Shown piece after piece: positions 46,381 through 53,991 of a stretch of DNA of 64,000 nt (position 1 is its first letter; each line of letters starts with the position of its first letter). Position numbers and translations under genes: made by a program. The notes below the pieces were generated by a model that saw only the letters and a list, made by a program, of their open reading frames with translations, did not search any database and was not told where the DNA came from. Location of the stretch: NCBI RefSeq assembly GCF_001895025.1, contig NZ_BCXI01000008.1, positions 62,001 through 126,000 of the forward strand, written 5' to 3'. The stretch comes from Rhodococcus zopfii NBRC 100606 = JCM 9919. Lineage in GTDB: Bacteria; Actinomycetota; Actinomycetes; Mycobacteriales; Mycobacteriaceae.

Positions 46381-47229
46381 GTGGATCCGGGCGAGATCGC
46401 CGACGAGCTGTACGGACTCGACCCGAACGAGTTCGTCGCGGCGAGGGACGAGCGCATCGCGCGGGCCCGCAAGGCCGGTGACCGGGACTCGGCGGCGGCG
46501 ATCGGCAAGCTGCGCAAGCCGACGGTCGCGGCGTGGCTGGTGAACCTGCTCGCCCGCGACCGCGCCGACGAACTCGCCGCGCTGCTCGACCTCGGCGCTG
46601 CCCTGCGTACCGCGCAGCGCCGGCTGTCAGGCCGCGATCTGCGCAGACTCTCGGGGCAGCGTCGTCAGGCGGTCGGGGCGCTCGAACGTGAGGCGGGCCG
46701 GCTCGCCGTCGCGCACGGACGACGAGTGAGCGAGGCAGCGTTGCGCGAGGTCGGGCAGACCCTCAATGCCGCTCTCGCCGATCCGGACATCGAGGAGCGA
46801 GTGCGGGCCGGCCGGCTCGAAACCTCCTTGGAATACAGCGGATTCGGAGATGCGGGCACGGCTCCGCTGTCCGTCGTCCGCGACCGGGCGAAGGACATCG
46901 GCGCCGAATCGGGAGCGGAGGACGAGCAGGCACGCGCGGCCGCGAAGGAGAAGGAACGGGCCCGCGCGGCCGAGCTGGAACACGCGGTCGCCGAAGCGGA
47001 AGCCGCCCGCGCAGCCGCCGACGAAGCCCGGGCCGCGGCCGAACGAGCCGAACAGGAACTCCCCCGCCACGATGCGCGGGTGCGGGAGCTGCGCGAGCGA
47101 CTCGCGCATGCCGAACAGCAACGCGAGTTCGCGCGCAGCGCAGCCACTGCAGCGGCGCAGGACAGGACGGCCGCGGAGCGCGCATTGTCGGCGGCGAATG
47201 CGGCCGTCGCGCGGCTGCGTGGCGAGTGA
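46381..47229 (+). CDS. Coiled-coil hypothetical protein
   Basis: 282 residues from GTG 46381, 19 bases after the stress-protein stop. A conserved N-terminal helical part (IADELYGLDPNEFVAARDERIARARKAGD) is followed by about 100 residues of alanine/glutamate/arginine coiled coil (about 185-275). It has no signal sequence. It looks like the transmembrane-free actinobacterial proteins annotated only as hypothetical. I cannot assign a function. Confidence 0.6.
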   Translation: MDPGEIADELYGLDPNEFVAARDERIARARKAGDRDSAAAIGKLRKPTVAAWLVNLLARDRADELAALLDLGAALRTAQRRLSGRDLRRLSGQRRQAVGALEREAGRLAVAHGRRVSEAALREVGQTLNAALADPDIEERVRAGRLETSLEYSGFGDAGTAPLSVVRDRAKDIGAESGAEDEQARAAAKEKERARAAELEHAVAEAEAARAAADEARAAAERAEQELPRHDARVRELRERLAHAEQQREFARSAATAAAQDRTAAERALSAANAAVARLRGE

Positions 47230-47264
47230 CTGCGCGACCGGGGTTGCCTTCGAGCGGTGATCCT

Positions 47265-47587
47265 CTACGGAACCTCGCCGCCGGCGGCGTCCCCGGCCGG
47301 TTCCCGCAGCCAGCGTCGCCGGTGTTCGCGCAGCTCGGTGTCGCGGCGGGCGCGGTAGTGCGCCAATGCCGCGGACAGTAGATCCCCGAGATGGTGCCGG
47401 TGGTTGACCCGCGGTGTCCGTTCCGGGTCGATGTGCGGGGGCGGGATCCAGTCGGTGCGGCCCGGATACTCCCACTCTGTTGGTGCGACTCTCGTTTGCC
47501 GGCCGCCGGGTCCCTCGTGCACCAGCGCGTGGCAGGCGTCGCAGGCCGGGTCCTCGTGCTGATGTCGGTGGGGCCGCCGTCCTTCCA
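47265..47587 (-). pseudogene. 3' remnant of a DUF222/HNH (13E12-type) endonuclease gene
   Basis: Reading leftward from the element border, one frame gives WKDGGPTDI, the HNH continuation after His-His-x-x-Glu. A one-base frame change about 20 bases later gives DPACDACHALVHEGPGG, then TDWIPPPHIDPERTPRVNH, the usual C-terminus of DUF222/HNH proteins, and a stop at 47265. The frameshift shows decay. Together with the piece at 58,937-59,150 it reconstitutes a single gene interrupted by the element. Confidence 0.75.
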
Positions 47588-47610
47588 GACAAAGTATCCC
47601 AAACAGTACA
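47585..47610. repeat. Left attachment site (attL) of the integrative element
   Basis: CCA (47585-47587) marks the junction; element sequence begins with GA and then the 21-base arm at 47590-47610 (starts CAAAGTATCC). The arm is the imperfect inverse of 58915-58935 at the right end, with 18 of 21 positions identical. Left of CCA lies host HNH sequence. Confidence 0.75.
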
Positions 47611-47656
47611 CCACCGAGCTCATAATCTACGCTGGTCAAGGCCCGATTACACAGAA

Positions 47657-47690
47657 CTCGCCCCCGGCATTAGACCGCACCGGGGGCGAG
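47657..47690 (-). terminator. Terminator hairpin of the capsid gene
   Basis: Perfect 11-bp arms CTCGCCCCCGG (47657-47667) and CCGGGGGCGAG (47680-47690) with a 12-base loop, 21 bases beyond the capsid stop. In the leftward direction the hairpin is followed by TTCTGTGT. Confidence 0.7.
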
Positions 47691-47710
47691 TGTTGCGCGC
47701 TGGCCGCGCG

Positions 47711-48811
47711 TCAGAAGATCGACGGGCTGGTGTACTCCGCCGCCTCCGTGATTTGGAGGACAGCAGCAGCGCCGCGACGCTTGACGCCGACGCCGAAGCC
47801 GCGCGAGTAGTAGGACTCGATCAGCGGGTACGCGTTATCGGAGCCGGGGAACAACTGCAAGCCACGCAGCCCCGGCTGGGTGTGCTCGCGGAATCCCAAC
47901 GGTGCAGACTGCGCGCCCGACGCAATCGCTGTCACGTACCCCGACGGCACGAAGTGGTTCGTCACGACGTACGCCTCGCCGTACGAACCGAGGACCTTGA
48001 GGCCCTCATACGATGCGGGAGCGCGATCACCGATGATCGCCTCATTGCTGAGGAACGCAGGGGCATTGGCCGCAGGGATGAAGTCATTCGCCGCTTTGCC
48101 GCCGTCTGCTGCGACCTGGCCGGCTCGGAACGTCGTGATGATGTCCGCGTCATCCGGGTGGGCGAGAATGACGATCTGCGAACCGAAGTCAGCCCCGTAG
48201 CCGTGCTCGGTCACGTTGCGGATCAGGTAGTCGAGATCGACTGCCTCGAACGCTCCGCTGGTCGTGGCGTAGTGGTTGTGACCAGGAGCGAACGACTTGC
48301 CCGCATAGCTCGGCGGTGTCGAATCCGCTTCACCGTCCCAGAGTGAGTACACGGGGACGTTGTACTCGTTGACCGGGCGCGTGAGGGGGCCGGTCTTGGT
48401 CATCAGCGCGCCCATGACGTGCTGGAAGATCAGACGGTTGTCACCTTCGAGCACCGAAGCGTGGAGAGTTTCGAGCTGCCCAGCCTCAACCTGCGCAAGG
48501 TACATCCGAGTCCACGACTTGCGAATGTCGTACCAGCGCAACGGGTACCCGACTTCGAGCAGCGACGGCGATACCCTCGTGCTCTTCGGAACGCCGAACT
48601 CGCTGGCCTCCTCGAAGTCTGCTCCGCCTGTCGCCTGTTCGGTGTCGTCCTGCGCTCGGGTCGTGTTCTCCGTGAAGAGGTTCACGACCGCGCTACGGTT
48701 CGTGTTCAGCAGTTCCAGTGTCGTCTGGAACTCGGACCAGATTGTCCCCCAGTCTTTTCCGTCCTTGGTGGTATGAACGTCGCCGACTGTTGAGTAGCCT
48801 TGTGCGGCCAT
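47711..48811 (-). CDS. Phage major-capsid-like protein
   Basis: 366 residues from ATG 48811 with GGGAGG five bases upstream. The C-terminal third contains YVVTNHFVPSGYVTAIASG, GFREHTQPGLRGLQLFPGSD and YPLIESYYSRGFGVGVKRRG, a block I recognise from phage major capsid proteins of the HK97-fold type. Assignment rests on those motifs, not on a search. It has no adjacent scaffold, protease or portal. It is divergent from the gene at 48946. A capsid-only element would need a helper or could redirect another phage's particles; this is inference. Confidence 0.62.
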   Translation of the reverse strand: MAAQGYSTVGDVHTTKDGKDWGTIWSEFQTTLELLNTNRSAVVNLFTENTTRAQDDTEQATGGADFEEASEFGVPKSTRVSPSLLEVGYPLRWYDIRKSWTRMYLAQVEAGQLETLHASVLEGDNRLIFQHVMGALMTKTGPLTRPVNEYNVPVYSLWDGEADSTPPSYAGKSFAPGHNHYATTSGAFEAVDLDYLIRNVTEHGYGADFGSQIVILAHPDDADIITTFRAGQVAADGGKAANDFIPAANAPAFLSNEAIIGDRAPASYEGLKVLGSYGEAYVVTNHFVPSGYVTAIASGAQSAPLGFREHTQPGLRGLQLFPGSDNAYPLIESYYSRGFGVGVKRRGAAAVLQITEAAEYTSPSIF

Positions 48812-48868
48812 GAGAGCCTCCCTCTCGAAGTGGTTCGTAGGACCTTCCAGCAGCGACGATACGCGGAT

Positions 48869-48909
48869 TACGTTGCGTAACAGACGATTTGCGGTACCTA
48901 GCGCGCTAG
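48869..48909. promoter_or_regulatory. Two palindromes between the divergent capsid and ORF 48946 genes
   Basis: TTACG-TTG-CGTAA (48869-48881) and CTAGCGCGCTAG (48898-48909, a perfect 12-bp dyad) lie between the two divergent starts. GGTACC also occurs twice here (48893-48898 and 48920-48925). Likely operators of the element's regulator. Confidence 0.45.
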
Positions 48910-48945
48910 ACTGGACGCAGGTACCCAACACCAAGGGAGAGCAAC

Positions 48946-49407
48946 ATGATTGACGCCATCATCCGATCCGAAGCGCTGTGGCCGTACAACGCTCACCTGC
49001 TGGAACATCCACGCATTGAGGATTACGTACGGTTCGTGCTGCGCGGTCGGGGAGACGCGACCTACGACGGTCCAGCATTGATTACCCCTATCGGACTTGG
49101 TGATACGCCGAGCCGAGGTCACCGCGATCTACCGGGGTTCGCAGATGTCGAGTGCCTGACCGACCTACAGACGAACGTGGCGATGTATCCCGTCGATGAT
49201 CCGGCCGTGATGATCGCGAAGATGGCGTACATCATCAGCAAGGGGAACGCGTGCAACGCTTCGGGATTCGCCTGCGCGACCTGTTCTCATCCGCTGTCGG
49301 ACTTCGAGATCCTGTGGGTCAGCGCGCCACCGAGCATTATCGGCGTCCCCCTGTGCTCGACCTGCGCACCGGCGATCATCCTCGATTACAACCCAGTGAG
49401 GATCTGA
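48946..49407 (+). CDS. Hypothetical protein with two CxxC pairs
   Basis: 153 residues from ATG 48946 with AGGGAGAG upstream. No family was recognised. The C-terminal third holds ACATCSHPLSDFEILWV and PLCSTCAPAI, two CxxC knuckles about 35 residues apart that could bind one zinc. It is the first gene of the rightward late group, two bases before the next start. Confidence 0.6.
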   Translation: MIDAIIRSEALWPYNAHLLEHPRIEDYVRFVLRGRGDATYDGPALITPIGLGDTPSRGHRDLPGFADVECLTDLQTNVAMYPVDDPAVMIAKMAYIISKGNACNASGFACATCSHPLSDFEILWVSAPPSIIGVPLCSTCAPAIILDYNPVRI

Positions 49408-49408
49408 C

Positions 49409-50104
49409 GTGCCAAAGTGCAACGCAACCACGCAGTTCGACAACCGAGGCAGAGGCGGCAAGCCGTGCACCCGGTGGGCCGTGAACGGTAGCACCAAGTG
49501 CTTTGCGCACGGAGGTACCAAGGACACCACCACGCCGGAGGCTGTGGCGACTCGCCCCGACAACACTCGACAGCCGTGCAACGCTCGACGGGCGGACGGT
49601 GAACCCTGCGGCAACTACGCCATGCAAGGGGGCACCGTCTGCGTCAAGCACGGCGGACGAGTGCCCCTGACGAGGCAGTCCGCAGCAGCACGACTGCTCG
49701 ACCTGCGCCTGCGCGCCATCGGCGTTGTAGACGGAATGCTCGATGACGAATCACTCGAGCCTGCCGTACGACTGCGCGCAGCCCAGCTCGTGCTCGACCG
49801 CACCGGGCTGGGGCCGACCAGCCGCATCGAGCACGAGGTAGGCGACATCAAGCCCTACGAGCGACTGCTGACCGAGGTGAAGCGAGACGTAGCGCTCCCT
49901 CCCGGCGAGTCGGACGCGGACGAACCCCAACACGAGATCATCGACGCCGAAGTGGTCGAACCTACGGAGTCAGCGCAGGACTGGCCCGTGGGTAAGCCGG
50001 CCTGGGACCCGAACAGGAAGTACACCGAACCTGAGCCAGAGCCCGAACCCGAGGAGAACCACGTGGTCGTGGCGTTCCCGCGACCACCGAGGAACCATTA
50101 CTAA
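49409..50104 (+). CDS. Phage-type HGG zinc-knuckle protein, terminase-small-like
   Basis: 231 residues from GTG 49409. Two copies of a cysteine/HGG motif, KCFAHGG and TVCVKHGG, each preceded by a C...C pair (KPCTRWAVNGSTKC, EPCGNYAMQGGTVC), precede a helical segment (SAAARLLDLRLRAIGVVDGML). Proteins of this type lie near small terminase genes in actinophages. A Pro/Glu-rich tail (EPEPEPEPEE) follows. Whether it acts in packaging is inference. Confidence 0.6.
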   Translation: MPKCNATTQFDNRGRGGKPCTRWAVNGSTKCFAHGGTKDTTTPEAVATRPDNTRQPCNARRADGEPCGNYAMQGGTVCVKHGGRVPLTRQSAAARLLDLRLRAIGVVDGMLDDESLEPAVRLRAAQLVLDRTGLGPTSRIEHEVGDIKPYERLLTEVKRDVALPPGESDADEPQHEIIDAEVVEPTESAQDWPVGKPAWDPNRKYTEPEPEPEPEENHVVVAFPRPPRNHY

Positions 50105-50157
50105 CAGCCTGTGGATAACTTCCTGCACCTCGTCGCCCGGACCGGTAGGTTCGGGCG

Positions 50158-50334
50158 ATGACGTTCTCTCGGGAGTTCCTTGCTGAGTTCCACGCTGGCG
50201 TCCATCCGGACGATCCCCAGCTACTCGCTCGCATCTACGCAGATGAGCGCGCTGTCGCCTATCTGGAGGCCCTGGAGGGCGTGACTGATCTGTTGCGCCA
50301 GTACGGGCGCGGCCCGATCTCCCGATCAGGCTGA
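50158..50334 (+). CDS. Small hypothetical protein, 58 aa
   Basis: ATG 50158 to TGA 50334, 58 residues: MTFSREFLAEFHAGVHPDDP at the start and VTDLLRQYGRGPISRSG at the end, with a helical middle. No family known. It fits the gap between the zinc-knuckle gene and the HNH array gene in one clean frame, but its ribosome site is weak. Confidence 0.5.
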   Translation: MTFSREFLAEFHAGVHPDDPQLLARIYADERAVAYLEALEGVTDLLRQYGRGPISRSG

Positions 50335-50365
50335 GCTGTCGCACCCTGTCGATACCATCACGAAC

Positions 50366-51973
50366 GTGACAAGCACGGACAGCCGCATCAATACCTGCAA
50401 AGTGGACGGCTGCGCCCGTAAGGTCTCGATTAAGAGGCATGCACTATGCGAGAAGCACTACCAAGCCTTCTGGAAGTACGGCGACCCGAACGGCAGCGAC
50501 AAACGCGTTCAAGGAGGCCCGTGCGCAGTACCCGACTGCGGACAACCCCGGAGTAGCCGCGAGGGGTACTGCCAGAAGCACAGACTCCGGTTCCTCCGCA
50601 CGGGCTCGCTCGAAAAGCGGAAGCCACTCGACTGCGCGCAACCACACTGCGCACAGCCCGCGAAAGTTAAGGGCCTATGCCAGCGGCACTATGACAAGGC
50701 ACGAGGGTCCGCTAGGAATACCACGCGTATCTGCACCGTGGAGGGGTGCGATAGACCTACCAAAGCGCGCGGTCGGTGTCCTCGTCACTACTCGGAGTTG
50801 CAGCGGGCTGGAGCACTTGACTCCGCGCCCCTATTGTCCGACGAGCGGACCTCCTCCTCCCCCGCGGAGTGCGTAGAGTCCAACTGCACCCGGACGCCCA
50901 CCAAAGATGGGCGCTGCGTGATCCACCACAACCGGTTTCGCGCAGGCCACCGTATCGACCGGCTGTGCAGAGGTTGTGGTGCGGATCTCACGGGTAAGCC
51001 CAGCGGCCAGCGGTACTGCACCAGGGACTGCAAGCCTCGATGCTCTGGTCCCGAATGTGACCGCATCGCGATCGGACGTGGACTCTGCTCCTCACACCTG
51101 AAGCAAAAGAATGCGGGGGAGGTTCTACGCCCAATTGGGACTCGTGTCGCGAGGCCGTCCAATGCCCCCTGCGATTGGTGCGACGATCCGGTCGGGGAGA
51201 ACAACACCGGTAGGTTTTGCTCTGTTGTGTGCCGAAATCTAGCTAGAAGGCATGCAGCGGCTGCTATTTCAGGAGAATGCGCACAGTGCGGAACGACTAT
51301 CGACTATCTCGCTCCAGCCAACGGAGGAAAGAGACTAACCCCTGTCTCCAAGCGCCTATGTGACGATTGTCGACACCGGAGCGCATCGTTGTACATGTCC
51401 GCTGAGGCGCTTCGCGAACGAGACGGCGACGACTGCTCCCTGTGCGGTCTACCCGTTCCGAAAGATGCAGTAAGGCCGCACCCGCTGGCACCTGAGGTAG
51501 ACCACGTGCTGCCGATTTCGCGCGGTGGAACGCACGACCCAGAGAACCTCGCGCTGGCTCACAAGACTTGCAATATCACGAAGGGCAACAAGCCCGCTCG
51601 ATGGAAGCGCAACCCCGACGAGGTCGCACCACTCCTCGCCGAATGGGAAGCAAGCGGCATGATACCAACGCGAACCGAGTGCTCCGTCGATGACTGTGAC
51701 CGTCGCGCCGAGTCGTATGGGATGTGCCAGAAGCATCGGCGTCGATTCCTCAAACACGGCACAACTGAGCTACCACCGAAACCCACGATCTGTTCCGAAG
51801 ACGGTTGCACGAAACCCATACGCGCTCGCGGCCTTTGCAAGCCTCATTACCAACGCGGTCTCAACAGAGGGAAGACCTGCTCAGAGGACGGATGCGAAAA
51901 GGAATCCAACACACGGGGACTCTGCAAACCGCACTATAACCGGTGGTTGCGCGACCGACCCGCTCGCACGTAA
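50366..51973 (+). CDS. HNH nuclease embedded in a zinc-knuckle array
   Basis: 535 residues from GTG 50366. Residues about 10-245 hold six repeats of the form C(x4)C...G(x)C(x2)H(Y), e.g. CTVEGCDRPTKARGRCPRHY and CSGPECDRIAIGRGLCSSH, plus a different C4 ribbon. Further C-x2-C pairs lead to an HNH domain: CSLCGLPVPKD, EVDHVLPISRGGTHDPENL, AHKTCNITKGNK. Three more knuckles (CSVDDCDRRAESYGMCQKH, CSEDGCTKPIRARGLCKPHY, CSEDGCEKESNTRGLCKPHY) finish the chain. I know no named family with this architecture. HNH proteins near capsid genes often aid packaging; here it could also be defensive. Confidence 0.7.
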   Translation: MTSTDSRINTCKVDGCARKVSIKRHALCEKHYQAFWKYGDPNGSDKRVQGGPCAVPDCGQPRSSREGYCQKHRLRFLRTGSLEKRKPLDCAQPHCAQPAKVKGLCQRHYDKARGSARNTTRICTVEGCDRPTKARGRCPRHYSELQRAGALDSAPLLSDERTSSSPAECVESNCTRTPTKDGRCVIHHNRFRAGHRIDRLCRGCGADLTGKPSGQRYCTRDCKPRCSGPECDRIAIGRGLCSSHLKQKNAGEVLRPIGTRVARPSNAPCDWCDDPVGENNTGRFCSVVCRNLARRHAAAAISGECAQCGTTIDYLAPANGGKRLTPVSKRLCDDCRHRSASLYMSAEALRERDGDDCSLCGLPVPKDAVRPHPLAPEVDHVLPISRGGTHDPENLALAHKTCNITKGNKPARWKRNPDEVAPLLAEWEASGMIPTRTECSVDDCDRRAESYGMCQKHRRRFLKHGTTELPPKPTICSEDGCTKPIRARGLCKPHYQRGLNRGKTCSEDGCEKESNTRGLCKPHYNRWLRDRPART

Positions 51974-52041
51974 CGCATACGCAGAATGCGGCGCGACAGC
52001 CGGCCGCCCTTGTAATGGACGGTCGGCCACGTCATCTGAAC

Positions 52042-52701
52042 CTACCCCGGCTTCGGCACGCGTACCCAATAGCTCGACCTTGCGTCGCCAGCGAGCATTA
52101 GGCCAACGGGTAGCGACAGCTCTCGTCCTTTCCGATGGTCTACGACCTTGACCGCCTTCATCAGGGCCTCGTCCCACAAGGGGCCACCCGAACGACGCTC
52201 GGACGTCTTCACGTACGTCACCTCCACAGTCCCCGACCTTTCCACCACCTCGTTGGGTGGCTCTGGAACTTCATCCGGCACCAATATTTTCCGCTCCCTG
52301 GATGGCTGGGATTTGGGCGGTTCGCTTGCGTTGGCAAGCAACGCTTTACGTGTTTCCACGATGGCGTTGTAGAACGCATCCGATACGGTGATCCGGTCCA
52401 GATCGGTCAACCCCAGTGCGTCCAGATCGATCATGGCCGCGATGGTGTAGTCATCGACTGCACTGTCGTCCTCGTCCCACTCATCGAAGTAGCGCCGCCG
52501 AATGTCATGGGAGTTGCCACCCCTCGCGACATAGGTGACGTGGCTGTCCATCGCACGACCGGACGCACTGATGGCGCGAACCTGTAAACAGTCGCGATCA
52601 CTTAGCTCCTGCCAGATCCGCTGCGCCAACTGCTCGGCACCGTGGCGATCGTGGTGAGTCTTGAACAGCCGGAAAGCAAGTGGCTTGCGTCTGGCGCTCA
52701 T
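52042..52701 (-). CDS. Unknown protein, second gene of an element operon
   Basis: 219 residues from ATG 52701, which overlaps the stop of the upstream gene (ATGA). I recognise no domain. The N-terminus is basic (MSARRKPLAFRLFKTHHDRH); an acidic block YFDEWDEDDSAVDDYT is followed by helical residues and a charged middle region (EPPKSQPSRERKILVPDEVP). No signal or membrane segment. The coupled partner and isolated position inside a mobile element suggest a cargo function. Confidence 0.55.
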   Translation of the reverse strand: MSARRKPLAFRLFKTHHDRHGAEQLAQRIWQELSDRDCLQVRAISASGRAMDSHVTYVARGGNSHDIRRRYFDEWDEDDSAVDDYTIAAMIDLDALGLTDLDRITVSDAFYNAIVETRKALLANASEPPKSQPSRERKILVPDEVPEPPNEVVERSGTVEVTYVKTSERRSGGPLWDEALMKAVKVVDHRKGRELSLPVGLMLAGDARSSYWVRVPKPG

Positions 52702-53072
52702 GGCAGGGCCTCACGTCCGAGAAATGACAACTGGGTGTCATAGGTGACGTCGATGTCTACGGCTTCGACGTCACCGACCCAAACCTGCGTACGGATGAAC
52801 TCGACCGACGCGACACTCGTGTGTAGTGCGTCAGCGATTGCTTTCCCGATCGTCACCGCTTCGGAGACGTGGTCATAGCGCGGATTGTCGTGGGCAAAAA
52901 CGAGGTCCATCGTGTTCCCACCGCATAGGTACACATCGTGGAAATGCGGGGTGGCCTCGAACTGCTGCATGCCCAGACCGTCGATCCACTGGTCAAGTAT
53001 CGCACCGGGAAGGCGGTTCGGCGAGTTGAACTCGAAGGAGACAGCATAGGTGCTGTCGTAGCGATCGTTCAT
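52698..53072 (-). CDS. Unknown protein, first gene of an element operon
   Basis: 124 residues from ATG 53072, with AAGGGG seven bases upstream; an in-frame GTG/ATG further upstream is less likely. Sequence such as HFHDVYLCGGNTMDLVFAHD and IRTQVWVGDVEAVDIDVTYD suggests a beta-rich small fold. No family was recognised. It is coupled by a 4-bp overlap with the 219-residue protein. Confidence 0.55.
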   Translation of the reverse strand: MNDRYDSTYAVSFEFNSPNRLPGAILDQWIDGLGMQQFEATPHFHDVYLCGGNTMDLVFAHDNPRYDHVSEAVTIGKAIADALHTSVASVEFIRTQVWVGDVEAVDIDVTYDTQLSFLGREALP

Positions 53073-53433
53073 AGGTTGCGCCCCTTGGGTCGGGAACCAA
53101 TCCGAACCTGGGCACGAACGAACCCAGCTCGGATTCGTTCGGTACGTGCAGCGGAGCAGTGCTGCGCCGTCCATGATGCACGCCGAGACGGGCCAGGTCA
53201 AACCCTGAAACCTATTGACAAGCGCAGCCTAACCTCACGAACCGCGCCGACCAGCGGGGTCGTTGTCTGACGGGCCTCGCTCGGCTAACGTGGCGTCTGG
53301 TCGAACGATTTCGACCCCTACGCGTTCTCCGTCCAAGTGCGGAGAGGCAACCACGGATCACTTCGCCTGCTCGTAGCGAAGAACCGAGAGTGGCGCGACG
53401 GTACGGGCTTCCATTTCGCTCTGGGAGCACCCT
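53073..53433. promoter_or_regulatory. 361-bp divergent intergenic control region of the element
   Basis: Between the leftward unknown operon and the rightward HTH operon. It contains TTGACA (53215-53220), an 18-bp dyad GGTCGAA-CGAT-TTCGACC (53299-53316) and a 6-bp stem TCTCCG/CGGAGA (53326-53345). The dyad is a good candidate operator for the HTH protein encoded 118 bp downstream. Confidence 0.45.
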
Positions 53434-53709
53434 ATGCCTCGCGCAGTCACTACCTTTGGCCCTCATGGTCGGCAACCCCTCGCCGACTTCATCGCCCGCG
53501 ATAGGTGGACGTACGTCCTACTCGGCGATGAACTCGGCGTCAGCGAGCGCCACGTCCGAAACACCGTCAACGGGTGGACGCGTCCGAATGCGATACTTCG
53601 CGAACGCCTTCCGGAACTCTTCGAGGTTCCGCTGTCGGGCCTGTTCACCGAGTCGGCCATCGCCGAAGCTTTTGCGACCCGCCCGAAGCGCACGGCGTCG
53701 GCGTCATGA
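53434..53709 (+). CDS. HTH DNA-binding protein
   Basis: 91 residues from ATG 53434 with GGGAG upstream. The middle reads RDRWTYVLLGDELGVSERHVRNTVNGWTRPN, a helix-turn-helix of the Cro/XRE type. It is first in a rightward operon whose next genes overlap by 4 bases. Could be the element's repressor, activator or a recombination directionality factor; the order gives no way to choose. Confidence 0.65.
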   Translation: MPRAVTTFGPHGRQPLADFIARDRWTYVLLGDELGVSERHVRNTVNGWTRPNAILRERLPELFEVPLSGLFTESAIAEAFATRPKRTASAS

Positions 53710-53852
53710 CCGCCGAAGAGTTCGCACAACGTGCCCGTGAGTCCGCCCTCGCAGGTGCAGCAGCGCAAGGGTTCTCGCCTACGGTCAGCGACCCGGACGC
53801 GGTGCGTCTGCTGCGCACACTGCTGCGTGGGGGTGAGCATGTCCGGACATGA
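53706..53852 (+). CDS. Small hypothetical protein, 48 aa, coupled to the HTH gene
   Basis: ATG 53706 overlaps the stop at 53709 (ATGA). The product is 48 residues, MTAEEFAQRARESALAGAAA at the start and LLRTLLRGGEHVRT at the end, probably helical. Size and place suit a directionality factor, but no motif supports that. Confidence 0.5.
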   Translation: MTAEEFAQRARESALAGAAAQGFSPTVSDPDAVRLLRTLLRGGEHVRT

Positions 53853-53991
53853 ACAATGGGCCCCTCACCGAAGCGAGAGACCCAATGCCCAAGGGGGATA
53901 CAACACCGAACGGGGATCCAATCCGCTCGATCTCGATTTTATCGGGCGAACTCCCCTGAACGACTGCGCCTCGCAGGAGTGGTCACTATGA
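53839..53991 (+). CDS. Small hypothetical protein, 50 aa, coupled to the primase
   Basis: ATG 53839 overlaps the preceding gene and its TGA (53989-53991) overlaps the primase ATG (53988). The 50-residue product begins MSGHEQWAPHRSERPNAQGG. The double coupling is the reason for listing it; sequence alone does not show homology. It could instead be non-coding filler. Confidence 0.4.
   Translation: MSGHEQWAPHRSERPNAQGGYNTERGSNPLDLDFIGRTPLNDCASQEWSL

Noticed and set aside
47391-48346. Plus-strand frames opposite the HNH remnant and capsid gene
   Set aside because: They are antisense to the capsid gene, which has a good ribosome site, terminator and phage motifs.
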